Of a stretch of DNA of 64,000 nt, positions 44,758-54,357 are shown piece by piece. Made by a program: the position numbers and the translations under genes. Source of the DNA: Bizionia myxarmorum (GTDB taxonomy: Bacteria > Bacteroidota > Bacteroidia > Flavobacteriales > Flavobacteriaceae). The DNA is taken from positions 1,860,001-1,924,000 of the forward strand of contig NZ_VSKK01000001.1 in NCBI RefSeq assembly GCF_008086205.1, given 5' to 3'. The notes under the pieces are model-generated. The model made no database searches, had not been told where the DNA came from, and saw only the letters and a list, made by a program, of their open reading frames with translations. Positions within the stretch are counted from its first letter, which is position 1. The number at the start of each line of letters is the position of its first letter.

Positions 44758-45955
44758 CGGTGTTTTTAACCGAAAGAAATAAAACAACAGACAAAATACC
44801 ACAAATGGAGAATCCAATAAATAAAGGCAAAACACTTTCGGAAATAAAGCTTCCAATAAAGCTAGCTATCGGTACAGCCATAATGGTACTGAAAAAGCCA
44901 TTAATGGCAGCGCCAACCCCAGCAATATGCCCAATAGGTTCCATAGCTAGAGAACGTAAATTACCAAATAAGAACCCGATAGCGGTGAATTGTAAAACGA
45001 AGAAAATAACTAAAACCGATAAATCTGGATTTATTCCTGATGAAAATATCAGAACATATAGTACAGAAACAATACTATAACATATAGCAGCTGTAAAGGC
45101 AATCTTTTTCATGCCGAAACGCAAAACCAAGGTGCTGTTTAAAAATGTTGAAAATCCAATGGAAATAGCAAGACTGGCAAAAATATAAGGGAATAATTCC
45201 GCCAAATTATATTGATGCTCAAAAATTTGTTGCGAGGTACTTAAATACACCATAAAAGAACCTGTTATTAAACCAGAAATCACGGTATAAGCGACAGCAT
45301 CTTTATGACGGTAAAATTCTTTAGCACCTTCCATAAAAAGGCTAGGAGTTAGTTTGGTTCGATGCGCTTTTAAATGGGTTTCTGGTTGTTTCTTCCAAAA
45401 CCAAAACATAACTAAAACACCAAAAATAAGGTTGACATAAAATATAGAATGCCAGTCATAAAATGTAATTAGAAACTGTCCTAATGTGGGTGCTATTACA
45501 GGAACCAAAATAAAAATCATGACCACGAAAGACATCACTTTAGCCATATAATCCCCACTGTAAGAATCCCGAACCATGGCAATACTAATAGTTCGCGGTG
45601 CCGCCAAACCTACTCCTTGCAGTATCCGGCCCACAATCATCCATTCAAAACTAACCGCAGTAACACATAAAATACTCGCTAAAACAAACAGTAAAAAACC
45701 GACATAGATTATGGGTTTACGTCCAAAACTATCCGAAAGGGGCCCAAAAATAAGCTGACCAAAACCCAATCCTAAAAAAATCATGGTAATTAACAACTGA
45801 TTTTTAGAAACATCGGTAACATCTAAATCGCGAGCAATATCGGGTAGGGCAGGAAGCAAAGCGTCAATAGAAAGCGCAACAATAGCCATTAAAGAGGCCA
45901 TAAGGGCAATAAATTCGAGGTTTACTTTTTCGTTAGTTGGTGTTTCAATAGGCAT
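44735..45955 (-). CDS. Bcr/CflA-family MFS drug exporter
   Basis: This is a 406-residue proton-driven exporter with twelve helices. Markers are SIDALLPALPDIARDL in the first loop, LGLGFGQLIFGPLSDSFGRKP, and RILQGVGLAAPRTISIAMVRD, the motif C that identifies drug/H+ antiporters. It belongs to the Bcr/CflA subfamily (bicyclomycin or chloramphenicol efflux, sulfonamide). The 3' end overlaps the MarC 3' end by 23 bases on the other strand. The next gene to the right is a divergent histidine kinase. Confidence 0.9.
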   Translation of the reverse strand: MPIETPTNEKVNLEFIALMASLMAIVALSIDALLPALPDIARDLDVTDVSKNQLLITMIFLGLGFGQLIFGPLSDSFGRKPIIYVGFLLFVLASILCVTAVSFEWMIVGRILQGVGLAAPRTISIAMVRDSYSGDYMAKVMSFVVMIFILVPVIAPTLGQFLITFYDWHSIFYVNLIFGVLVMFWFWKKQPETHLKAHRTKLTPSLFMEGAKEFYRHKDAVAYTVISGLITGSFMVYLSTSQQIFEHQYNLAELFPYIFASLAISIGFSTFLNSTLVLRFGMKKIAFTAAICYSIVSVLYVLIFSSGINPDLSVLVIFFVLQFTAIGFLFGNLRSLAMEPIGHIAGVGAAINGFFSTIMAVPIASFIGSFISESVLPLFIGFSICGILSVVLFLSVKNTAKIVVPQ

Positions 45956-46106
45956 TAGGCAAAATTACTTTAAAAGAAAAGAGTTTTAACTATGCTAAAT
46001 TATAAGAGATTGTTAATTCTTTTTAATTTAATTTATCAAACCCAATGTTTTTGATTAATCAACAGTAAATCAACCCAAAATCTGACTTCATGCTAATTAA
46101 AATCTG

Positions 46107-46114
46107 TATTTTTG
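46107..46114 (+). promoter_or_regulatory. Bacteroidota -7 box (TATTTTTG) of the kinase/NtrC-like operon
   Basis: TATTTTTG ends 18 bases before ATG 46133. It excludes the longer TTG start at 46112. The -33 element is not clear. Confidence 0.5.
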
Positions 46115-46132
46115 TGTTATAAAATCTACTAT

Positions 46133-47233
46133 ATGTCGCCGTTAATTTCAGCTGAAGAAAAGTTAAATGAACGAATAAAAGAACTCACCTGCTTATATAC
46201 GGTAAGTTCCTATATAGCAAATTGCAATTTGGACGATTTGCATCCCACATTAAAAGCTATTTCCCGAAGTTTACAGGGTGCTGTTTTATATTCTGAAGAT
46301 GCCTCTGTAGAAATAAAAGTAGAGGAAGCTTTATTTTTCGCTGGAAAAAAATCAGAGGATCAAGTTTTTATTGTTTCGGCTATTAAAGCGTTCAATATTC
46401 CCATTGGTTCTATAAAAGTGGGCTATTTAAAATCTAAATTTTCGGCAAATACATTTTTAAATGAAGAAAAACAACTGCTAAATAAAGTAGCTTCAGAAAT
46501 TGGTAATTTAATTGAGCGTAAGCAAATTATTGAAAAAGAAGCCATGTCTAGACGTCAGATAGAACGTGCTGACAGGTTATCAATTTTAGGTGAAATTACA
46601 GCCGGAATTGCCCATGAACTTAATACCCCTTTGGCTAATATCTTAGGTTATTCAGAATTGCTAAAAGATCAATTTGAAGGCGATAAGACCGCCATCAACG
46701 ATTTAGATAAAATTATGAATAGTGCTATTTATTCACGAGAAGTTGTTAAAAAACTAATGTTCTTTTCCTGTGATATGCCTCAACAAATGGCGCTGACCAA
46801 TATTACGCCTATAATAAAGGATGCTATTAGTTTATTGAAACCGAACTTTTCAAAAAAACATATTGTTTGCAATGTGGATATTGAAGATGCTCAAATTCCA
46901 TTTCGCGTGGATGCCATTCAACTTACGCAGGTTATTTTTAATTTGGTTATAAACGCCATTTATTTCTCACCAGAACGTGGTTTAATTAATGTTGAAGTTA
47001 TTCAAAACGCAACACAGATTATCATTGAAATTAGTGATGAGGGTTCAGGTATTAATCCCGAAAAAGGGGAGAATATTTTCAATCCTTTTTTTACTACAAA
47101 ACCAGTTGGAGAAGGTTCCGGATTGGGCTTAAGTGTGGTGCATGGCATTGTGAAAAGTCATAAAGGAAGTATAAAACATAGGCCCAATTCACCAAAAGGC
47201 ACTATTTTTACCATTAGCTTTCCAAAAAACTAA
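46133..47233 (+). CDS. Cytosolic sensor histidine kinase
   Basis: This is a 366-residue kinase started at ATG 46133. It has no membrane segment, so it senses an internal signal through an N-terminal GAF-like domain (about 5-135). A coil with the H-box GEITAGIAHELNTPLANILG follows, then the ATPase domain with NLVINAIYFSPE (N-box), EISDEGSGINPE and FFTTKPVGEGSGLGLSVVHG. This is the typical partner of NtrC-type regulators. The regulator gene starts three bases after its stop. The pair therefore resembles NtrB/NtrC, with the difference that the sensory domain is not PAS-like by eye. Confidence 0.9.
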   Translation: MSPLISAEEKLNERIKELTCLYTVSSYIANCNLDDLHPTLKAISRSLQGAVLYSEDASVEIKVEEALFFAGKKSEDQVFIVSAIKAFNIPIGSIKVGYLKSKFSANTFLNEEKQLLNKVASEIGNLIERKQIIEKEAMSRRQIERADRLSILGEITAGIAHELNTPLANILGYSELLKDQFEGDKTAINDLDKIMNSAIYSREVVKKLMFFSCDMPQQMALTNITPIIKDAISLLKPNFSKKHIVCNVDIEDAQIPFRVDAIQLTQVIFNLVINAIYFSPERGLINVEVIQNATQIIIEISDEGSGINPEKGENIFNPFFTTKPVGEGSGLGLSVVHGIVKSHKGSIKHRPNSPKGTIFTISFPKN

Positions 47234-47236
47234 AAT

Positions 47237-48562
47237 ATGGGATTTAATCGTGAAAATATTCTGTTAGTTGATGATGATGTTCATATTCTTGAACTACTTC
47301 AGCGGCATTTACAGACTTTAAATTACCATACTTTTAAAGCTGTTTCTGTTAAAGAAGCGATTGCCATTTTGCAAGATCAAAGTATCGATTTATTGATAAC
47401 CGATTTAAAAATGCCTGGTGTAGATGGATTAGAACTGGTAAAATATGTTTCTGAACATTTCCCGAGTATTCCCAAATTAGTAGTAACAGGTTATCCATCT
47501 ATTGATGGTGCTTTAGAGGTTATGAAATCTGGGGTAATGGAATATTTAACTAAACCTTTCACCAAAGAAGAACTTAAAAGTGCCGTAGCTAAAGCTTTTG
47601 AAGGTCGTCCTAAAAAAGCATCTATCCCGCAAGAAGATTCAGACAAAAAATCATATGGCGAGCTCATTGGCAAATCTGATGCTATAAAAAAAGTAACCGA
47701 TGTTATAGATCGCGTTAAAAATAATAAAGCCACTATTTTTATTAGTGGTGAAAGTGGTACAGGAAAGGAATTAGTGGCACGCTCCATTCATTATATGGGG
47801 AAATATGCCACAGCGCCATTTATTGCCGTGAATTGTGGCGCTATTCCTGAAAGTTTGTTAGAAGCCGAATTATTTGGATACACTAAGGGAGCATTTACAG
47901 GTGCCGATGAGAATAGAAATGGTTTTTTTCAAGCCGCACATAAAGGCACTGTCTTTTTAGATGAAATTGGAAATGCTTCATTAGCTACCCAAGCGCGATT
48001 GTTGCGCGTGCTTCAAGAAAAGGAAGTTACACGGGTGGGTTCACAAAAGGTAGAAGCTATTGACGTTCGTGTGATAGCTGCAACTAATGTGGATTTGAAA
48101 GATTTAATAGCCCAAGGACGTTTTCGCGAAGATTTATATTACCGATTAACCGTGGTTGAGGTTTCTGTTCCGCCTTTAAAAGAGCGTAAAGAGGATATTG
48201 GTTTATTAACCAATAAATTCCTGTTTAAATATGGTGTCGAATTTAAAGATCGTTTGGTAACCATTTCAGAAGAGGCTTTACATGCTTTGGAACGCTATGA
48301 TTGGCCTGGAAACATTCGGGAATTAGAAAATGTTATTCAACGCGCGGTTATCATGTGTGATAAGCAGGTAACGATTGCCGATTTACCAGATCAATTAAAA
48401 TATCATATAACATTTCCAAAGGAAAGCTTAACGCTATTGCCATTAAAAGAAATGGAGAAAGCTTATATACTGCAAGTTTTAGAAGCAACCAACAATAATA
48501 AAACCAAAGCAGCGAAAATATTACAGATCGATCGAAAAACGCTTGGTGAAAAAATAAAATAA
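47237..48562 (+). CDS. Sigma-54-dependent response regulator (NtrC-like)
   Basis: This is a 441-residue enhancer-binding protein. The receiver (1-120) has DDD at 12-14 and phospho-acceptor D56 in LITDLKMPG. The central AAA+ domain has Walker A GESGTGKE, the sigma-54 contact loop GAFTGA, and LFLDEIGN-type Walker B (VFLDEIGNA). The C-terminal Fis-type helix-turn-helix is ATNNNKTKAAKILQIDRKTLG. It remodels sigma-54 RNA polymerase at enhancer-dependent promoters. A textbook sigma-54 promoter with a palindrome upstream lies 23-151 bases after this gene, so it very likely controls the downstream glutamate dehydrogenase operon. Confidence 0.93.
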   Translation: MGFNRENILLVDDDVHILELLQRHLQTLNYHTFKAVSVKEAIAILQDQSIDLLITDLKMPGVDGLELVKYVSEHFPSIPKLVVTGYPSIDGALEVMKSGVMEYLTKPFTKEELKSAVAKAFEGRPKKASIPQEDSDKKSYGELIGKSDAIKKVTDVIDRVKNNKATIFISGESGTGKELVARSIHYMGKYATAPFIAVNCGAIPESLLEAELFGYTKGAFTGADENRNGFFQAAHKGTVFLDEIGNASLATQARLLRVLQEKEVTRVGSQKVEAIDVRVIAATNVDLKDLIAQGRFREDLYYRLTVVEVSVPPLKERKEDIGLLTNKFLFKYGVEFKDRLVTISEEALHALERYDWPGNIRELENVIQRAVIMCDKQVTIADLPDQLKYHITFPKESLTLLPLKEMEKAYILQVLEATNNNKTKAAKILQIDRKTLGEKIK

Positions 48563-48584
48563 GTTACACTTTAAGTGTGTAGTT

Positions 48585-48602
48585 ATTACGCGGTTGCGTA
48601 AT
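48585..48602. promoter_or_regulatory. Palindrome, candidate enhancer site for the NtrC-like regulator
   Basis: ATTACGC (48585-48591) and GCGTAAT (48596-48602) are perfect inverted 7-mers around GGTT, 97 bases upstream of the sigma-54 -24 element. The site looks like a typical upstream activator-binding site; binding by this regulator is inferred. Confidence 0.6.
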
Positions 48603-48698
48603 TTTACCACAAGCCGCAAATCTATCATTTCTCAATATTGATATAGAAAGCACTGTAAATCACTGGTTTAATCGTATTTTAAATATTATGTTTTTATG

Positions 48699-48713
48699 TG
48701 GCACGGCCATTGC
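48699..48713 (+). promoter_or_regulatory. Sigma-54 (-24/-12) promoter
   Basis: TGGCACGGCCATTGC matches the sigma-54 consensus TGGCACG-N4-TTGC exactly. The start codon of the next gene lies 34 bases further, leaving a short leader. A sigma-54 activator is encoded just upstream. Confidence 0.9.
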
Positions 48714-48746
48714 TTATTAGTGATTAGATAAAAATGGCTAGTTTTA

Positions 48747-48944
48747 ATGAGTGAAGCAGTGGAAAATAGTTTGTGTCAAGATTGCAAGTTTATGGACACC
48801 TGCATTTTAACCACCAATAAAAGTTTTATCTGGTCGTGTAGTGAATTTCAAATTAGTGCTAAAAGTATACTTAAAAACCAATCCCAATTTAAAGCAAAAC
48901 CGGTCAATCATAAATTGAAAAAGGCTGCTATTGAACTTATTTAA
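48747..48944 (+). CDS. Small Cys-rich protein, first gene of the sigma-54 operon
   Basis: This is a 65-residue protein with four cysteines in the pattern CxxC-x5-C-x11-C (CQDCKFMDTC then WSC followed by SEF), suited to a zinc site or iron-sulfur cluster. I have seen similar patterns in small stand-alone proteins from anaerobes and Bacteroidota, but no function is assigned. The tail is basic. It lies 34 bases past a sigma-54 promoter and ten bases before the dehydrogenase start, so it is the leading gene of that unit and may report redox or metal state. Confidence 0.72.
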   Translation: MSEAVENSLCQDCKFMDTCILTTNKSFIWSCSEFQISAKSILKNQSQFKAKPVNHKLKKAAIELI

Positions 48945-48954
48945 ATATAAAAAA

Positions 48955-50250
48955 ATGACATTAACAAAAGAAGTAAAGAAGAAAAAGCAACCTAAACAGG
49001 GCATGTTAGAGAATGTTATGAAACAATTCGATGCTGCTGCAGAAATGGTTCAATTAAATCCAAACATTAAAAAAATATTAGCCGTTACAAACAACGAGCT
49101 AATTATTCACTTTCCAGTTCGTATGGACAATGGCGAAGTTGAAATTTTTAAAGGATATCGCGTTCAACATAATAACGCTTTAGGTCCTTATAAAGGTGGA
49201 TTACGTTATCATCCAACAATTGACATTGACTCTGTAAAGGCTTTAGCTATGTGGATGACATGGAAAACGTCATTAGCAGGTTTACCTTACGGTGGTGCCA
49301 AAGGTGGAATTCAAATGGATCCAACCAAATATTCAATTACAGAATTAGAGCGTATTACAAGACGTTTTACCTATGCTTTAGGTGAAAACATAGGACCAGA
49401 ACATGATATTCCTGCTCCAGATGTTAATACCAATGCACAAACAATGGCTTGGATTGCAGATACGTATATGTCTACAAAAGCGCCATCTGAACGTTCTAAA
49501 AATCAGCACGTAGTTACTGGAAAACCAACTGGATCAGGTGGTTTAGAAGGACGTGATAGAGCAACAGGTTTTGGTGTATTCTTAACTATTAAGTATTGGG
49601 CTGAAAGTAAAGATATAGACTTAAATGGTAAACGTTTTATTGTTCAAGGTTTTGGAAATGTAGGTTATTGGGCAGCACACTTTTTGGAAACAGTAGGTGC
49701 TAAAATGGTTGCAGTTCAAGATGCATTTGGAACAATTAGTAATTCAGAAGGTCTTTCTGTTGCTGATTTATTTGAATATACGAAAGATAATAAAGGCTCT
49801 ATAGTTGGTTTTGCAGGTTCTACTGAAGTTGCTAAAGAGGATTTCTTCGGATTAGATTGTGATATCTGTATTCCAGCAGCTTTAGGAAACCAAATTACTG
49901 CAGAAAATGCAACTCAAATTAAAGCATTTTTAATTGCTGAAGGTGCAAATGGACCAACAACAGTTGAAGCTGAAAAAATATTAATGGATAAAGGAATTAC
50001 TATTATTCCGGACATTTTATGTAACTCTGGTGGTGTAATTGGAAGTTATTTCGAATGGTTACAAAACCGTAATGGTGAACTTTGGGAACTTGATGAAATT
50101 TTAGCTAAAATTGATAAAAAGATTAAAGAAGTTTTTAGAAAAGTTTCTCAAACATCTGAAGAGAAAGGAATAGACATGCGTTCAGCTGCTTATTTTATTG
50201 CTATTCAGCGTATTGAAAAAGCATATATTCAACGTGGAATTTTTCCATAA
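48955..50250 (+). CDS. Glu/Leu/Phe/Val-family dehydrogenase (glutamate dehydrogenase type)
   Basis: This oxidises an amino acid with NAD(P), most likely glutamate to 2-oxoglutarate and ammonia, in the cytoplasm. Started at ATG 48955 it is 431 residues. The substrate domain shows PYKGGLRYHPTIDIDSVKALA and the catalytic lysine in LPYGGAKGGI. The nucleotide domain starts at VQGFGNVGYWAA. An 18-residue insertion-like segment (HVVTGKPTGSGGLEGRDRATG) is normal in GDH. A sigma-54 promoter and NtrC-like regulator upstream fit nitrogen control. Coenzyme specificity and amino-acid preference cannot be told from sequence. Confidence 0.9.
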   Translation: MTLTKEVKKKKQPKQGMLENVMKQFDAAAEMVQLNPNIKKILAVTNNELIIHFPVRMDNGEVEIFKGYRVQHNNALGPYKGGLRYHPTIDIDSVKALAMWMTWKTSLAGLPYGGAKGGIQMDPTKYSITELERITRRFTYALGENIGPEHDIPAPDVNTNAQTMAWIADTYMSTKAPSERSKNQHVVTGKPTGSGGLEGRDRATGFGVFLTIKYWAESKDIDLNGKRFIVQGFGNVGYWAAHFLETVGAKMVAVQDAFGTISNSEGLSVADLFEYTKDNKGSIVGFAGSTEVAKEDFFGLDCDICIPAALGNQITAENATQIKAFLIAEGANGPTTVEAEKILMDKGITIIPDILCNSGGVIGSYFEWLQNRNGELWELDEILAKIDKKIKEVFRKVSQTSEEKGIDMRSAAYFIAIQRIEKAYIQRGIFP

Positions 50251-50267
50251 ATAAAACTTTATGCGAC

Positions 50268-50681
50268 ATGAAATACGGAAATTTGATTTTAGAGAAAAAG
50301 GAGTATGTTGTTTTAAAAAGCCTATTGAATTTATCTAAAAATTATAAAGAAGATACGCGGAAATACTCTGTAAAAAGACTGGAAACTGAATTAGAAAATG
50401 CTATCATCCATGATGAAGAATTAGTTCCTCAAGATGTTATTAGATTTAATTCTATAATAACCGTTGCAACGGATGATGGTTGGGAAAACACCTTTGAATT
50501 AGTAACGCCTAACGAAAAAAACCCGCAAGGTAATAAGGTCTCAGTGTTAACGCCTATGGGATCTGCTGTTTTTGGGTATGCTCAAGGCGATGTTATTGAT
50601 TGGGAATTTCCTGGTGGTATCAAAAAACTGCGTATTATAAATGTAACGCAAAATAAATCGAACAAACAATATCAAGTATAA
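50268..50681 (+). CDS. GreA/GreB-C-terminal (Rnk-like) domain protein
   Basis: This is a 137-residue protein with a short helical N-terminus and a C-terminal GreA/GreB FKBP-like domain (about 60-135), with PMGSAVFGYAQGDVIDWEFPGGIKKLRI. The Gre coiled-coil tip is missing, so it should bind RNA polymerase without the transcript-cleavage activity, as Rnk does. The stop overlaps the next start (TAATG). It follows the dehydrogenase after 17 bases, within the sigma-54 operon. How it would link nitrogen state and RNA polymerase is unknown. Confidence 0.82.
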   Translation: MKYGNLILEKKEYVVLKSLLNLSKNYKEDTRKYSVKRLETELENAIIHDEELVPQDVIRFNSIITVATDDGWENTFELVTPNEKNPQGNKVSVLTPMGSAVFGYAQGDVIDWEFPGGIKKLRIINVTQNKSNKQYQV

Positions 50682-51061
50682 TGGAATTAAACCCTTTATT
50701 AAATCATAATACAGATGAAGAAATCATTCTAGCCAAGCGCACACAAGAGCTTGATGTTTGGCTTTCTCATTTAAGTTATGTTACAGATGAGAGTGATTGG
50801 TTAGCCAAAATAGCTTCGAATAAATTGAATGATAAAGTATTACGCGATAGTTTTTTAGAGAAATCTGAACAAAATACCGTAATTATGAATGAGTTACACA
50901 ATTATAGAAGTTCCATTGAAAAATATAATGAATGTGACGATTTAGAATGCGATGTTTATTATGTGAATTTACACGATACCTATTGTACCAAGTATTTGAA
51001 ACATTTGGAAACCTATCGTACACTAAAAAATGACCTATATTTAAAAATACTTACAAGTTAG
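50681..51061 (+). CDS. Helical protein coupled to the Rnk-like gene, unknown function
   Basis: This is a 126-residue, charged, mostly helical protein. Its start overlaps the preceding stop, so it is translationally coupled. It has LDVWLSHLSYVTDESDWLAK and a Cys-containing ECDDLECDVYY segment. I recognise no family; the coiled-coil look could allow it to pair with the Rnk-like protein. It ends the sigma-54 operon before a terminator. Confidence 0.68.
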   Translation: MELNPLLNHNTDEEIILAKRTQELDVWLSHLSYVTDESDWLAKIASNKLNDKVLRDSFLEKSEQNTVIMNELHNYRSSIEKYNECDDLECDVYYVNLHDTYCTKYLKHLETYRTLKNDLYLKILTS

Positions 51062-51084
51062 TTTTTTAATAATTAGTAATGTTT

Positions 51085-51121
51085 AACAAGCCATGCATGA
51101 AAATGTATGGCTTGTTTTTTT
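51085..51121 (+). terminator. Terminator of the sigma-54 operon
   Basis: The stem AACAAGCCATGCAT / ATGTATGGCTTGTT (one G-T pair) is followed by seven T. It is convergent with the carboxylase operon. Confidence 0.9.
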
Positions 51122-51143
51122 ATGAAATATAATAATTGAAATC

Positions 51144-52685
51144 TTATAGCGGAATATTCCCATGCTTGCGTTTTGGTCTTTCAACTTGCTTATCTTCTAG
51201 CATAGCAAACGCTTTTATTAATTTACGTCTGGTAGTTTCGGGTAAAATTACTTCATCAATAAAACCACGCTCTGCTGCACTATAAGGGTTAGCGAATAAT
51301 TCAGCATATTCAGCTTCTTTTTCTTTCCATTTTGCTTCACTGTCAGCAGCCGCATTAATTTCTTTTTTAAAAATTATTTCCGCGGCACCTTTTGCACCCA
51401 TTACGGCGATTTCAGCACTTGGCCATGCATAATTCATGTCCGCACCAATATGTTTAGAATTCATTACATCATAAGCGCCACCATAAGCTTTTCGGGTAAT
51501 TACGGTAACTCTTGGCACCGTAGCTTCGGAAAATGCGTAAAGCAATTTCGCGCCATGAACAATAATACCATTCCATTCTTGATCGGTTCCTGGTAGAAAT
51601 CCTGGAACGTCTTCTAAAACAAGTAAAGGAATATTAAAAGCATCGCAAAAACGAACAAATCGCGCCGCTTTCTTCGCGCTATTCACATCTAAAACACCTG
51701 CTAAAAACATCGGTTGATTGGCGACAATACCAATACTTTTTCCACCTAATCTGGCAAAACCTACAATGATATTTTCGGCATGATCTTTATGGATTTCGAA
51801 AAAAGAATCTGCATCAATAATGCCTGAAATAACCGCATGCATATCATAAGGTTTGTTGGCATTATCGGGAATAATTTTCGTTAACTCTTCGCGTACTTCA
51901 TCCGCTAATTCAAAAGGAAAATCTTTCGCTTTTTCGGTATTATTTTGAGGTAAATAACTCAATAATTTCTTAATATCTTCCAAACATTCTACATCATTCG
52001 TGGACGTTATATGAGCGACACCCGATTTTGTGGAATGTGCACTGGCACCACCTAATTCTTCACTAGTTACGTTCTCATTGGTAACGGTTTTCACCACATT
52101 TGGGCCTGTAACAAACATATAACTGGTGTCTTGCACCATTAAGGTGAAATCCGTCATAGCTGGCGAGTAAACAGCACCTCCAGCACAAGGACCCATGATA
52201 GCAGATAATTGTGGAATAACTCCTGATGCCTGCACATTGCGATAGAAAATATCAGCATAACCACCAAGCGAGCGAACGCCTTCTTGAATTCGGGCGCCTC
52301 CAGAATCATTTAAGCCTATAATTGGAGCACCTACTTTTACGGCTAAATCCATCACTTTGCAGATTTTTTCGGCATGTGTTTCAGAAAGTGAACCACCAAA
52401 AACGGTAAAATCTTGAGCAAAAACATAAATTAAACGCCCAGAAATTGTTCCATATCCTGTTACCACACCATCACCATAAAACTGTTGCTTGTCCATGCCG
52501 AAATCTTTCGTTCGGTGAGTAACCAATGCGCCAATTTCTTCAAAGGAGCCTTCATCTAATAAATACAAAACGCGTTCGCGAGCGGTTAATTTTTTATTAG
52601 CATGTTGTTTCTCTATGCGTTTTTCGCCACCACCTAAATAGGCTAGGGCTAATTTTTTATTTAAATCTTCTATTTTGGATTCCAT
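51144..52685 (-). CDS. Acyl-CoA carboxylase beta subunit (carboxyltransferase, propionyl-CoA type)
   Basis: This transfers carboxybiotin's CO2 to an acyl-CoA, most likely propionyl-CoA. I start it at ATG 52685 ([12 protein letters not shown]); the longer frame runs into the leader and a microsatellite. The 513 residues have the two crotonase-like halves with the oxyanion glycine pairs in [12 protein letters not shown] and [13 protein letters not shown], and in [18 protein letters not shown]. The C-terminus is KRKHGNIPL, the usual end of PccB. Substrate (propionyl- or acetyl-CoA) is inferred from resemblance to PccB. Genes for the biotin carboxylase and biotin carrier follow upstream in the same operon. 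Confidence 0.92.
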   Translation of the reverse strand: MESKIEDLNKKLALAYLGGGEKRIEKQHANKKLTARERVLYLLDEGSFEEIGALVTHRTKDFGMDKQQFYGDGVVTGYGTISGRLIYVFAQDFTVFGGSLSETHAEKICKVMDLAVKVGAPIIGLNDSGGARIQEGVRSLGGYADIFYRNVQASGVIPQLSAIMGPCAGGAVYSPAMTDFTLMVQDTSYMFVTGPNVVKTVTNENVTSEELGGASAHSTKSGVAHITSTNDVECLEDIKKLLSYLPQNNTEKAKDFPFELADEVREELTKIIPDNANKPYDMHAVISGIIDADSFFEIHKDHAENIIVGFARLGGKSIGIVANQPMFLAGVLDVNSAKKAARFVRFCDAFNIPLLVLEDVPGFLPGTDQEWNGIIVHGAKLLYAFSEATVPRVTVITRKAYGGAYDVMNSKHIGADMNYAWPSAEIAVMGAKGAAEIIFKKEINAAADSEAKWKEKEAEYAELFANPYSAAERGFIDEVILPETTRRKLIKAFAMLEDKQVERPKRKHGNIPL

Positions 52686-52785
52686 ATATACTGTTTGTTG
52701 TATGGTTGTTATTTTCTCGCGAAGGCACAAAGGTGCAAAGCTATCTTGATTAATTCTTTTATTACTGCTGCAGAATTTTTTTTTA

Positions 52786-52820
52786 ACTGAACACTGAACA
52801 CTGAACACTGAACACTGAAC
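52786..52820. repeat. Heptamer array ACTGAAC, five copies
   Basis: Five exact head-to-tail units lie in the 136-base gap between the biotin carboxylase stop (52822-52824) and the carboxyltransferase start. The TAG stop begins two bases after the last unit. Further upstream, GCACAAAGGTGCAAAG is another simple repeat. Confidence 0.9.
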
Positions 52821-52821
52821 A

Positions 52822-54264
52822 CTACTTCACTGGTATTCGTAATAATTTTTGTTCAGCCATATAATGCTTAACTGCAATCATAGCCGCTAATTTGGCTTCT
52901 GCTTCTTGTTCGTCTTTGAGCGCTTCAGGTGAATAATATTTTTTCACAAAATGGGTGTCGAAATTACCGGAACGAAAAGCATCATGCTTAAAAACAAAGG
53001 TTCCGAAGGGTAAAGTTGTTTCAATTCCTTGAATATGATAATCGGCAATGGCAGAAATCATCAATTCGATAGCTTCTTCGCGTGTTTTGCCGTAAGTGAT
53101 AAGTTTTGCCAGCATCGGATCATAATAAATAGGGACATCCATACCTTCTACAAAACCATTATCTACACGAATGCCCGGTCCTTCAGGAAGTTTATAAACT
53201 TCTAAATTACCAACGCTGGGCAGGAAATCATTTAAAGGATCTTCGGCATACACACGCAATTCTAATGCATGACCGGTAATTTTTAAATCGGTTTGTTTGA
53301 TGGCTAATTCTTCACCACGAGCCACCCTAATTTGTAGTTCTACCAAATCTGTTCCACTAATTAATTCAGTCACGGGATGTTCTACTTGCAAACGCGTATT
53401 CATTTCTAAAAAGTAGAAATTATGTTTTTCATCCAATAGAAATTCTACCGTTCCAGCGCCTAAATAATTACAGGCCTTGGCCACTTTTATGGCGGCTTCA
53501 CCCATTTCATTTCGTAGTTCAGGAGTTAATACAGATGATGGTGCTTCTTCTACTACTTTTTGATGGCGACGTTGAATACTACATTCACGTTCAAAAAGAT
53601 GTATAATATTGCCATGAGAATCTGCCATAATTTGAATTTCAATATGACGAGGTGAGCTCACATATTTTTCAATAAAAACCGATCCATCACCAAAAGCATT
53701 TACGGCTTCACTAATGGCACGATCCATTTGCGATTCGAAATCGGATTCTTTTTCAACAATTCGCATGCCTTTTCCGCCACCACCAGCGGAGGCTTTTATT
53801 AGAATTGGAAACCCAATTTCTTTGGCTATTTTTTTTGCAGCAGGAATATCCGTAATGGCTTCTTCCGTTCCTGGAACCATAGGAATGTTGTAATGTTTAA
53901 CGGCTTCTTTAGCTGCTAATTTACTTCCCATAACGCGAATGGCATCCGATTTCGGACCAATAAAAATGATATTATTGGCTTCACAAAGTTCTGCGAATTC
54001 TGCATTTTCTGATAAAAATCCATATCCAGGATGAATGGCATCTACGTTAAGACTTTTTGCGACTTCAATAATTTTATCGCCTTTTAAATACGATTGATTG
54101 GAAGGTGCTTCACCAATTAAAACGGCTTCATCAGCATATTTCACATGTGGTGCATTCCGATCAGCTGTGGAAAAAACAGCAACCGTTTTAATGCCCATTT
54201 TTTTAGCGGTTCGCATCACGCGAATGGCAATTTCTCCTCTATTTGCTATAAGTATTTTTTTCAT
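52822..54264 (-). CDS. accC: Biotin carboxylase subunit of acyl-CoA carboxylase
   Basis: This carboxylates biotin with bicarbonate and ATP. I start it at ATG 54264 ([15 protein letters not shown]), six bases inside the longest frame. Markers are the N-terminal [15 protein letters not shown], the [10 protein letters not shown] glycine-rich loop (about 161-170), the [12 protein letters not shown] site, [14 protein letters not shown], and a full C-terminal domain. It sits between the carrier gene (at 54358) and the carboxyltransferase gene on one strand; an 87-base gap and 136-base gap keep them loosely spaced. With the CT subunit it resembles the propionyl-CoA carboxylase alpha subunit split into separate genes. 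Confidence 0.93.
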   Translation of the reverse strand: MKKILIANRGEIAIRVMRTAKKMGIKTVAVFSTADRNAPHVKYADEAVLIGEAPSNQSYLKGDKIIEVAKSLNVDAIHPGYGFLSENAEFAELCEANNIIFIGPKSDAIRVMGSKLAAKEAVKHYNIPMVPGTEEAITDIPAAKKIAKEIGFPILIKASAGGGGKGMRIVEKESDFESQMDRAISEAVNAFGDGSVFIEKYVSSPRHIEIQIMADSHGNIIHLFERECSIQRRHQKVVEEAPSSVLTPELRNEMGEAAIKVAKACNYLGAGTVEFLLDEKHNFYFLEMNTRLQVEHPVTELISGTDLVELQIRVARGEELAIKQTDLKITGHALELRVYAEDPLNDFLPSVGNLEVYKLPEGPGIRVDNGFVEGMDVPIYYDPMLAKLITYGKTREEAIELMISAIADYHIQGIETTLPFGTFVFKHDAFRSGNFDTHFVKKYYSPEALKDEQEAEAKLAAMIAVKHYMAEQKLLRIPVK

Positions 54265-54357
54265 TCCCATCCTAACCTTCCCAAAGGGAAGGGATTTTGT
54301 TTATTTTTAAGTATAAAACGTCAAATTTTACGCTTTGCAATTTTTATAATTTCACTT

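Noticed and set aside
52686-52808. N-terminal extension of the carboxyltransferase
   Set aside because: It is translated microsatellite and leader; the family starts at ATG 52685.
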